Shown here: positions 25,693-32,758 of the stretch, one piece after another
Layout of the letters: the number at the start of each line of letters is the position of its first letter
Position numbering within the stretch: the first letter of the stretch is position 1
From: JAYPHU01 sp964611435
GTDB lineage: Bacteria; Pseudomonadota; Alphaproteobacteria; Rhodospirillales; UBA2165
Direction of reading: 5' to 3'
DNA length: 64,000 nucleotides
NCBI GenBank assembly: GCA_964611435.1
Contig: CAZSXT010000002.1
Location: 62,001-126,000 of the forward strand
Position numbers and translations under genes: made by a program
The notes under the pieces: model-generated
The model's input: the letters and a program-made list of their open reading frames with translations, nothing else
The model's database searches: none
What the model was told of the DNA's origin: nothing

Positions 25693-27390
25693 ATGCCGCA
25701 AAAATCATTCCTCAAGTTGGTTCCTGGCCTGGGGCTTGCCACCGGAGTTCTGCTGGCGACATTTCAACCGGGTTTTGCCGCCAATCAAAAAACCGCCGAA
25801 ACACCGTTAAAATTTGGCGAGTATCTGGCCGGTCGGCACGCGCAGATCATTCAGGATCCTGCTGCCGCCGTTAAATATTATCGGGAAAATCTGCGCGCCA
25901 ATCCCAATAATTCGGTAGTGCAGATTCAGCTCTTCACCATCCTTCTGGCCGAAGGCCGGATGAAAGAGGCGTTGAGCCTGGCGGTAGCACTCGACAAGAC
26001 CGATGCCCCTGTTCGGGACATCGTGCAGACGGCTCTGATCGTCCAAAACGTTCGGATCGGCAACTTTACCGCGGCGGCAAACCGCGTCGCCGGCTTCCCG
26101 GAAGAAGGGTTGGGAGCATTGTCCCTTCCGCTGATCAAAGCCTGGGTCCTGGCCGGCGAAAAGAAATATGATGACGCCATCACAGCGCTGGAAGAGCGCA
26201 ACAGCAATCCGGGCATGGCAGTTCTGCTTGGGCCCCATATCGCTCTCATTCACGAGATATCCGGCGACCGCCAGAAAGCTGAAGAGGCCTATCAAAACGC
26301 CATTAAAGCACGCGGTCGGGCGGGATTGCGCATGTCCCAGCTTCTCGGAGAATTTTATGAACGGACCGGCGAAAAAGAAAAGGCCAAGAAGGTTTATCAG
26401 GACTACCTGAAGGGCAGCCCGCAGTCTGTTCTGATGGACTCTGCGCTCAATCGTCTTGCCGGCAGGAAATCGGCGCCATTGCCGAAACTTGACGCCAAAT
26501 TCGGCATGGCCGAGGCCATGTTCAGTCTGTCCCGTTCGATCCAGCGGCAAAGCCCCTTCGAGGCGCTGATCTTTTCCAATCTGGCCCTCTATCTACAGCC
26601 GAATTTCGGCCTGGTGAAATTCCTGGTCGCCGACAATTATTATGGAGAAGGGCGCTACAAGGAGGCCCTCGGTGTTCAGCAATCACTGGCCAAGGACCCC
26701 ACCTATGGATGGTCGGCCCGGCTCCGGCAGGCGCGGACACTGTACGCCCTCGACCGGCTGGATGACGCGGTGAAGTTGTTGCGGTCCATGGCAAAGGAGG
26801 AGACATCCCGGATTGATGCGCTGATCCAAATGGGAGAGCTCTATCGGTCCAAGCAAAGCTACAAAGACGCCGCCGCGGCGTTTGAAGAGGCCAAAAAGCG
26901 GATCACCAAGTACGAGCCCCATCACTGGCAGCTTTTGTTCTGGAATGCCGCCGCCCATGAACGGCTGAAAAAATGGCCCCAGGCGGAGAAAGATTTCCTG
27001 AAGGCGCTGGAACTCAATCCTAACGAGCCGCGGGTTCTGAACTACCTCGGCTATTCCTGGGTGGAACAGGGCAAAAACATCGAACGCGCCCGCAAGATGA
27101 TCGAATCTGCTGTCAAGCAACAGCCGCGCGCCGGCTACATCGTCGATAGTTTGGGCTGGGTGCTGTACCGGATGGGCGACATGGAGGGCGCGGTAAAGAA
27201 TCTGGAACGTGCGGTTCTGCTGACCCCCCATGATCCGACCATCAACGACCACTTGGGCGATGCCTATTGGCGGGTCAACCGCAAGATCGAGGCCCGCTTT
27301 CAGTGGCAACGAGCGTTGACCTTGGACCCGGAAAAAGATCAGATTCCCATTATTAAGAAAAAACTGAAGGAAGGGCTGCCGAACTCGTAA
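25693..27390 (+). CDS. Exported tetratricopeptide repeat protein
   Basis: A 565-residue protein with a signal-peptide-like N-terminus (LKLVPGLGLATGVLLATFQP, cut near GFAAN) and at least ten TPR-type helix pairs across residues 45-560. The last ones are the most regular: EPRVLNYLGYSWVEQGKNIE, GYIVDSLGWVLYRMGDMEGA and INDHLGDAYWRVNRKIEARF. This layout, with the YLGYSWVEQG and DSLGWVLYR repeats, is common in alphaproteobacterial outer-envelope TPR proteins encoded just before ispE. A scaffold role in envelope assembly is likely but unproven. It ends 22 bp before ispE. Confidence 0.88.
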   Translation: MPQKSFLKLVPGLGLATGVLLATFQPGFAANQKTAETPLKFGEYLAGRHAQIIQDPAAAVKYYRENLRANPNNSVVQIQLFTILLAEGRMKEALSLAVALDKTDAPVRDIVQTALIVQNVRIGNFTAAANRVAGFPEEGLGALSLPLIKAWVLAGEKKYDDAITALEERNSNPGMAVLLGPHIALIHEISGDRQKAEEAYQNAIKARGRAGLRMSQLLGEFYERTGEKEKAKKVYQDYLKGSPQSVLMDSALNRLAGRKSAPLPKLDAKFGMAEAMFSLSRSIQRQSPFEALIFSNLALYLQPNFGLVKFLVADNYYGEGRYKEALGVQQSLAKDPTYGWSARLRQARTLYALDRLDDAVKLLRSMAKEETSRIDALIQMGELYRSKQSYKDAAAAFEEAKKRITKYEPHHWQLLFWNAAAHERLKKWPQAEKDFLKALELNPNEPRVLNYLGYSWVEQGKNIERARKMIESAVKQQPRAGYIVDSLGWVLYRMGDMEGAVKNLERAVLLTPHDPTINDHLGDAYWRVNRKIEARFQWQRALTLDPEKDQIPIIKKKLKEGLPNS

Positions 27391-27412
27391 TCGGCCCCGT
27401 CGGTATTGGACC

Positions 27413-28276
27413 GTGTCCGCCCCCCTTCGCCTCGACGCCCCCGCCAAGATCAATTTGTACCTCCACGTCTTGGGCAAACGGCCTGACGGCTATCACGAGT
27501 TGGATTCTCTGATCGTTTTCGCTGGCGTTGGCGATGCCCTGATGTTTGAGCCAGGCGGCTTTCTAGAACTGGACATCGATGGCCCCTTCGCCGGCGAGCT
27601 GCGCGCCGATGACGACAATCTGGTGATGAAAGCGGCCAGGATGCTGGCGGACGAGGCGGAAATCGAGCCCCGCGCCCGCATCACGCTGACCAAGAACCTG
27701 CCGGTGGCGTCGGGCATCGGCGGCGGCTCGGCCGACGCAGCGGCCACGTTAAAAGGTTTGTGCGAATTATGGCGCTTGTCCCCGCCGCCAGCCCTCTTGA
27801 ATGCTATGGCGAAGACCCTGGGCGCGGACGTGCCCGTGTGCCTGGAAAGCCGGTCCGCCTATATCGGCGGCGTGGGCGAGGTCGTTGAACCCGCGCCCGG
27901 CCTGCCGGCGGCCCATCTGGTCCTGGTCAATCCGCTGGTCGCTGTGCCGACGCCACAGGTGTTTGCCGCCCGGCAAGGGACGTTTTCCAAGGCCGACAGG
28001 TTGGACGGAATGCCGGACACAGTGGAGACGCTGGCCCAGGCGCTTCAATCCCGGCGCAACGATCTGACCGGCGCCGCGATCAAAACCGCGCGGGTTATCG
28101 GCGACGTGCTGTCGGCGCTGGAAGCATTGGACGACGTTTTGTTCACTCGGCTATCCGGCAGCGGGGCCACGTGCTTCGCGTTGTTTGCTGAGGAAGCGCA
28201 GGCAACAAAGGCGGCGGACACCCTTCGCCAGGACCATCCCGATTGGTGGATCGCCGCTGCACCGATCTTGGCCTAG
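27413..28276 (+). CDS. ispE: 4-diphosphocytidyl-2-C-methyl-D-erythritol kinase
   Basis: The GHMP kinase of the MEP pathway to isoprenoid precursors. The 287-residue protein shows DAPAKINLYLHVLGKRPDGY and LDSLIVFAGVGD at the N-terminus, the ATP-binding LPVASGIGGGSADAAATL near residues 97-114, LGADVPVCL, and the C-terminal GSGATCFALF. The start is GTG, 22 bp after the TPR gene. tRNA-Gln follows 79 bp after the stop. Confidence 0.96.
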   Translation: MSAPLRLDAPAKINLYLHVLGKRPDGYHELDSLIVFAGVGDALMFEPGGFLELDIDGPFAGELRADDDNLVMKAARMLADEAEIEPRARITLTKNLPVASGIGGGSADAAATLKGLCELWRLSPPPALLNAMAKTLGADVPVCLESRSAYIGGVGEVVEPAPGLPAAHLVLVNPLVAVPTPQVFAARQGTFSKADRLDGMPDTVETLAQALQSRRNDLTGAAIKTARVIGDVLSALEALDDVLFTRLSGSGATCFALFAEEAQATKAADTLRQDHPDWWIAAAPILA

Positions 28277-28355
28277 ACATTTCGGTTAAGAGGTTGCCGA
28301 TCCCGGCAAATCTGAATACATTGCGCGCCATCCCGGCAACGGGAGATCACGGCAA

Positions 28356-28429
28356 TGGGGCGTAGCCAAGTGGTCTAAGGCACCGGTTTTTGGTACCGGC
28401 ATTCGGAGGTTCGAATCCTCCCGCCCCAG
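28356..28429 (+). tRNA. tRNA-Gln (anticodon UUG)
   Basis: The 74-nt cloverleaf has acceptor stem TGGGGCG/CGCCCCA with discriminator G and an encoded CCA at 28430-28432. The anticodon stem CCGGT/ACCGG has a seven-base loop TTTTGGT, giving anticodon TTG. The T arm is GGAGG-TTCGAAT-CCTCC. The acceptor, anticodon and T stems pair perfectly. A terminator lies 8 bp after the CCA. Confidence 0.97.
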
Positions 28430-28440
28430 CCAACAATCAA

Positions 28441-28462
28441 CCCGCCATCTGGCGGGTTTTTT
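28441..28462 (+). terminator. Rho-independent terminator after tRNA-Gln
   Basis: Stem CCCGCC/GGCGGG with loop ATCT (28441-28456), followed by six T. A short, strong hairpin of the kind found after single tRNA genes. Confidence 0.88.
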
Positions 28463-28661
28463 GGTGGCTTGCGGTATGAAGAGACGAACCCTGTTCGAAC
28501 CCATGGTCGGTGACACTCCACCATCCACGACCTTGTCAGTGACGCTAAACCACATCCTATCCCTCCACCTCCAGCCAACCGGCAAATTCGATACTGACAC
28601 AGGACGAATGCTATATTAAATTGTCATAATTTTTATTATTACATACATAAATAGATCGCAC

Positions 28662-29348
28662 GTGATGGCCGTTTGCGCCGTAGCCACAGCTATTTTGATG
28701 GCTCAGCCGGCCGTGGCTGATCCGTTGCGGGACGCCATTCGGCAAAATAGCGTCAGCGGCGTGGAGAGGGCCTTACGGTCAAAACCGCCACTGGAACCGG
28801 CCTGCCCTGCCAACCTCAACTGCAAGCCTTTGGGGTATGCGGCGTTTCTCGGCAATATCGAAATAGTCCGATTGCTTCTCGACGCGGGAGCCGACCCGGA
28901 TGGACTGGGACCATACGGCGATGTCCCGATCTTTAAGGCTTATAATGCCAAGAAATTGAGTGGAAAGAGCGATCAAGAGATCAGTGAAATTCATACGCTC
29001 CTGTTGCAGCGTGGCGCCAACCCAAACATCCCCAATGTTTTTGCCTTCACGCCTTTCATGGCGTTTTGCATGTCGGGCGATCGTAAAAATATGGAACTGG
29101 CGCGTCAACTTGGCGGCGAGGTAAATGGCGCCTACAGGTCCAATCTCAACAATCAACGCCAATTTACGCGTACTGTCCTGATTGAAACAATCAGGCAGAA
29201 GCGGGTCGACTCGGTCGAATGGCTGTTGAAGCACGGGGCAGACCCTAATTTTCAGACGCCGGAGGGCGATACGGCCCTAAAAATGGCGGTAAAAATGGGG
29301 CTCACGGAGATCGAAGCTATCCTGAGATCGGCGGGCGCGACCCGGTAG
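28662..29348 (+). CDS. Exported ankyrin-repeat protein
   Basis: A 228-residue protein with a hydrophobic N-terminus ending in a likely cleavage site (AILMAQPAVADP). Three to four ankyrin repeats follow over residues 25-228: PLGYAAFLGNIEIVRLLLDA, IHTLLLQRGANPNIPNVFAF, DSVEWLLKHGADPNFQTPEG and TALKMAVKMGLTEIEAILRS. The start is uncertain: GTG 28662 and ATG 28665 both lack a ribosome site and give a signal peptide without the usual positive charges, while the frame stays open to 28620 with only ATT/ATA codons as possible starts. It lies in an AT-rich pocket, which suggests recent acquisition. Confidence 0.75.
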   Translation: MMAVCAVATAILMAQPAVADPLRDAIRQNSVSGVERALRSKPPLEPACPANLNCKPLGYAAFLGNIEIVRLLLDAGADPDGLGPYGDVPIFKAYNAKKLSGKSDQEISEIHTLLLQRGANPNIPNVFAFTPFMAFCMSGDRKNMELARQLGGEVNGAYRSNLNNQRQFTRTVLIETIRQKRVDSVEWLLKHGADPNFQTPEGDTALKMAVKMGLTEIEAILRSAGATR

Positions 29349-29497
29349 AGTCGCCGGATCGGCGGGAACACTCCCCCGACCCAGCAATAAATCTAGTGGC
29401 ATATTTGGCGGACGACAGGTGTCGTTCGTTCCGTGACTCACCCGGCCTCTCCCGCTAGTTTAAACCCAATAAACAACAAATACCGGGGAGGACATCC

Positions 29498-30628
29498 ATG
29501 TCCGACGAATTACTCTTAGTGGGCAGCATTCCGCTGGACACGCCCGAGGAAGTGTTTACCGCGTTCGGGCCGGGTCTCGGCGAATGGCTGGCCTATCTAC
29601 CCGACGGCGAAATCGGCGACCGGCGCTATTGGATCGATGGCATCGCGCATCGGGTATTGAACGGTCACCGTGAGATGGAGACCATTCGCTATCCCGACGC
29701 CGACGCGAACGGGGTCGAGACTTGGCGGCCCCAGGGCAACCACGATCAGTATCAGTTCACCGTAAAGGCCGGGATCGATAAGGTCCGGTTCGGCGATCCA
29801 GGCTGGCGGCTCGGCTACACCCGCGACGCCATCAACTCTTATTACGTCTTCCGGCATTTAAAAGAGCAGGGCAAGATACCGGCCCACGTACGTTTCCAAG
29901 TCTGCATCCCCCTCACCTATTCCTGTCTGGCAAGTTTTATCCCCGATCCGGACGATCTGGAAAAAGTTGCGCCCGGATTTACAGAGGCCCTGACCGCCGA
30001 GGTGACCGAGATGATCCGTCATATTCCAGCCTCCGAACTCGCCATTCAATGGGACATGGCCATCGAAAACCGGCTGATCGAAAACAAGCTGAAAGACGGC
30101 GACCAGACGGGCGCCGAGGCGGAAGCCGCACGCGTGGCGAAACCGGCCGCCGACATTTGTGCGGCGATCCCGGCGGACGTCGCGCTCGGCTATCATTCCT
30201 GTTACGGCACCCTCGACGGCTGGCCCAGCCGGCAGCCACCCGACGCCATGGGCACGGTGTTGTTGCTGAATGCCGTAGTGGCGGCCAGCGGACGGCAGGT
30301 GGATTTCGTCCACTTCCCCACCCTGGATGCAGCGGATGAAACCTTTTTCAAACCGTTTGAACGGTTTGAACTGGCCGGCGCCAGGGCCTATGTGGGCGCG
30401 ATCCATCACCTGCACGGCGAAGGGGGCCTTCGCGATCAAATCACCAGCATCAAAAAGCACCTGCCAGAATTTGGTCTGGCCGCGCCTTGCGGCTTTGGGC
30501 GCGCGCCGGAACGGCCAGGCCGGCTGCTCACCGACAGCGGCAATGATGCGCCACCCGACTATATCCAAGTGATCCTGGACGACCACGCGGCAGCGGTTGA
30601 TGTCCTCCGGGACGTGATGGCAGGCTAG
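29498..30628 (+). CDS. MetE-like (cobalamin-independent methionine synthase C-domain fold) protein
   Basis: A 376-residue protein without an assigned function. It resembles the UROD/MetE TIM barrel: VGSIPLDTPEEVF at the N-terminus, IPLTYSC, LAIQWDMAIE, LGYHSCYGTLDG, VDFVHFP, AIHHLHGEGGLRDQI and LAAPCGFGR near the end. His233-x-Cys235 and Cys331 fall where MetE holds its zinc ligands. A zinc-dependent methyl or alkyl transfer to a thiol is therefore possible. The start has GGGGAGGA upstream. It is the first gene of a catabolic-looking run, followed 22 bp later by a TauD-type dioxygenase. Confidence 0.65.
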   Translation: MSDELLLVGSIPLDTPEEVFTAFGPGLGEWLAYLPDGEIGDRRYWIDGIAHRVLNGHREMETIRYPDADANGVETWRPQGNHDQYQFTVKAGIDKVRFGDPGWRLGYTRDAINSYYVFRHLKEQGKIPAHVRFQVCIPLTYSCLASFIPDPDDLEKVAPGFTEALTAEVTEMIRHIPASELAIQWDMAIENRLIENKLKDGDQTGAEAEAARVAKPAADICAAIPADVALGYHSCYGTLDGWPSRQPPDAMGTVLLLNAVVAASGRQVDFVHFPTLDAADETFFKPFERFELAGARAYVGAIHHLHGEGGLRDQITSIKKHLPEFGLAAPCGFGRAPERPGRLLTDSGNDAPPDYIQVILDDHAAAVDVLRDVMAG

Positions 30629-30650
30629 CGATGGCCACAGGAGACAAATG

Positions 30651-31490
30651 ATGGAAGTCATTCCCCTGACCAAGCATATCGGTGCGGAGATCAAGGACCT
30701 GGATCTTTCCCAGCCGCTCTCTGATGAGACCGTGGAACAACTCAATCAGGCATGGCTGGATCATCTGGTCCTGCTGTTCCGGGGTCAGAAGCTCAGCCAG
30801 GAAGATCAACTTCGCGTCACGGCCGCGTTCGGCGAGGTGGGCGAACTGGGCCGTCCGGCGGAGTTTTTTCCAAAAGGCTATGAAAAGCTGCTGCCCAACA
30901 TCATGTTGATCAGCAATATCCGGGAGAACGGAGAGCCCATCGGCGCCCTGCCGGACGGGGAAATGATGTTCCATCACGACATGCTGCACCGGGAACTGCC
31001 GCACAAGGGGACATTCCTCTACGCCCACGAAATCCCCAGTCATGGGGGCAACACACTCTTCGCCAGCGGCTATGCGGCGTACGAGTCCCTGCCAGACGAT
31101 ATCCGTGAACCTTTGGAAGGCCGGAAGGCGCACCACCATTATCACTATGGCTCCACCCAAAAGGGCGACGGCAAAGGCACGCCGGCCTCGGCGGCCTCCG
31201 TGCATCCGGTGTTCCGCACCCACGAAGACACCGGCCGCAAGGCGATCTACGTGAACCGGCTGATGACCGAGGGCATCGTGGACATGGATACGGATGAATC
31301 CGGCCGGCTGCTGAACGCGGTCTATGACCACGCCGAAAAGCCGGAATTCGTCTACGAGCATGTCTGGCAGGTGGGCGACCTGATCCTGTGGGACAATCGC
31401 TGTTCCATGCATGCGCGGACAGATTTTCCAGAGACCGAGCGCCGTCTGATGCACCGGACCACCGTGCGCGGTACATCGATTCCGTTCTAG
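30651..31490 (+). CDS. TauD/TfdA-family 2-oxoglutarate dioxygenase
   Basis: A 279-residue Fe(II)/2-oxoglutarate oxygenase. The iron triad reads His108-x-Asp110 (MFHHDMLH) and His254 (NRCSMHARTDF), and Arg269 (LMHRTTVRG) is in the 2-oxoglutarate position. HIGAEIKDLDLSQPL at the N-terminus and LVLLFRGQKLSQEDQ are also family-typical. Known relatives attack taurine, 2,4-D, chlorophenoxy acids and other carboxylates or sulfonates; the substrate here is not evident. ATG 30651 sits 7 bases after AGGAG and was preferred to the in-frame ATG 30648. Confidence 0.92.
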   Translation: MEVIPLTKHIGAEIKDLDLSQPLSDETVEQLNQAWLDHLVLLFRGQKLSQEDQLRVTAAFGEVGELGRPAEFFPKGYEKLLPNIMLISNIRENGEPIGALPDGEMMFHHDMLHRELPHKGTFLYAHEIPSHGGNTLFASGYAAYESLPDDIREPLEGRKAHHHYHYGSTQKGDGKGTPASAASVHPVFRTHEDTGRKAIYVNRLMTEGIVDMDTDESGRLLNAVYDHAEKPEFVYEHVWQVGDLILWDNRCSMHARTDFPETERRLMHRTTVRGTSIPF

Positions 31491-31566
31491 ACGGTGAAAA
31501 TTTGGGACGTCGGGCTATTCGCTTGGCTAACAAAACTAATAAATTTCTATCAAAAGGAGGCACACC

Positions 31567-32475
31567 ATGGCCTTTAAGAAAACCAAAGTGGAAGTGAACA
31601 ATGCGGTCTTTTCTCTGCCCTACTATGTGGCGCGGGACGAAGGCTATTTCGCAGAGGAAGGCATCGAAGTGGAATTGGTGCGCGCCGGCTCCGGCCGCGA
31701 CCGGGACTTGGATGTGCCGGACAAACCGATCGAAGATCACACGATGGTGGAATCCTATGGCTGGCACCGGGGCATCGAGGAAGGCGAGTTCTCTCTGTAT
31801 CGCGCTTGTGAATGGGGCCAAATCCGCCGCACCCAAGACAGCGTCAAGGACGCCAGGGTGATTTCCAAGCGCGCCGCCGTCGCCACCCAAGCGATCATCG
31901 TGACGCCGGATTCGCCGGTGAACATCCCGGCCGATCTAAAGAACAAGACCGTCGCGGTGAACTTCCACGCCGGCTCCCACTATGTGACTTTGGGCCTCTT
32001 GGGCGGCTATCTGAAGCGGGATGAAATCCGCGCAGTACATGTGGGCGGACCGAAGCAACGCTTTGACGCCATCACCAACGGCACCGTCGATGCTGCGGCC
32101 GTCATGGAGCCCTGGGTCACCGTCGCCGAAAAGCTCGGCTACAAGGTGATCGCCGAGGCCTATTACGACGGCGCCGAAGTGGGTACTCCGTCGCTCGATC
32201 CGGAGGCCTATGCGGCCATCGACCGGGCGATCAAGAAGGCGGTCAAGAAAATCAACGAGGATAAGACGCCGTATCTGCACTATCTCTGTGAGGAAGTGCC
32301 GGCCGAGATCTGCACAATCACGCCGGAAGACCTGCACACGCCGCGTCTTCGCTATATCGAGCCGCGCCCGTATACGGAAGAGGAATACCAGTACATCTAT
32401 GACTGGATGACTGAGTGGAACCTTCTTGATACGGAAAGCGTCTACGACAAGATCATCGACGCGAAGATCGCTTAG
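31567..32475 (+). CDS. NMT1/SsuA-fold protein without signal peptide
   Basis: A 302-residue protein with the periplasmic-binding-protein fold of the NMT1/THI5 and nitrate/sulfonate group: FSLPYYVARDEGYFAEEGIE, then DLKNKTVAVNFHAGSHYVTL, GPKQRFDAITNGTVDAAAVM and EPWVTVAEKLGYKVIAEA. The start is fixed by AGGAGG seven bases before the ATG, and the protein begins directly with the first beta strand (FKKTKVEVNNAVFSLP), so no signal peptide or lipobox exists. No ABC permease or ATPase adjoins it. A cytosolic sensor, chaperone or enzyme role is more likely than transport (inference). It is the third gene of the run from 29498. Confidence 0.85.
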   Translation: MAFKKTKVEVNNAVFSLPYYVARDEGYFAEEGIEVELVRAGSGRDRDLDVPDKPIEDHTMVESYGWHRGIEEGEFSLYRACEWGQIRRTQDSVKDARVISKRAAVATQAIIVTPDSPVNIPADLKNKTVAVNFHAGSHYVTLGLLGGYLKRDEIRAVHVGGPKQRFDAITNGTVDAAAVMEPWVTVAEKLGYKVIAEAYYDGAEVGTPSLDPEAYAAIDRAIKKAVKKINEDKTPYLHYLCEEVPAEICTITPEDLHTPRLRYIEPRPYTEEEYQYIYDWMTEWNLLDTESVYDKIIDAKIA

Positions 32476-32758
32476 GTCTCAATTTTCATAGTCATGCGCG
32501 GACCTGCCTGCGCGGAGCTGGAGCTTCGCTTCGGCGTAGGCAGGCCGGCGCGGGTATCACCCACGTCGTGATCCGCGTACCCACCTTACTCTGCGTCATC
32601 CCCGACTCGCGAAGCGATTGTCGGGGAACCATACTGAGCAAGCCATGGACCCCCGAGACTTGACCTCAATTCTCATTGAGCCCAAATCGGGGGCGACGCA
32701 TCAAAAAAATTAAAAAATGGATACGCGGGACAAGCCCGCACATGACGCTGCAGTAAGG
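32476..32758. repeat. Intergenic region with palindromic repeat units
   Basis: A 283-bp non-coding gap between convergent genes. It holds three hairpin-forming units: CCTGCCTGCGC/GCGTAGGCAGG (about 32508-32549); CCCCGAC/GTCGGGG (about 32609-32636, 13-base loop); and CCCCCGA/TCGGGGG with a long internal part (about 32649-32694). The phrase GTGATCCGYG..CCCA recurs at about 60730. The units resemble the dispersed palindromes common between genes in alphaproteobacteria and may act as bidirectional transcription stops. No gene is seen. Confidence 0.5.

Noticed and set aside
30528..31890. Two long minus-strand frames (308 and 326 codons)
   Set aside because: Antisense to the TauD and NMT1 genes, both of which have strong family motifs and ribosome sites.
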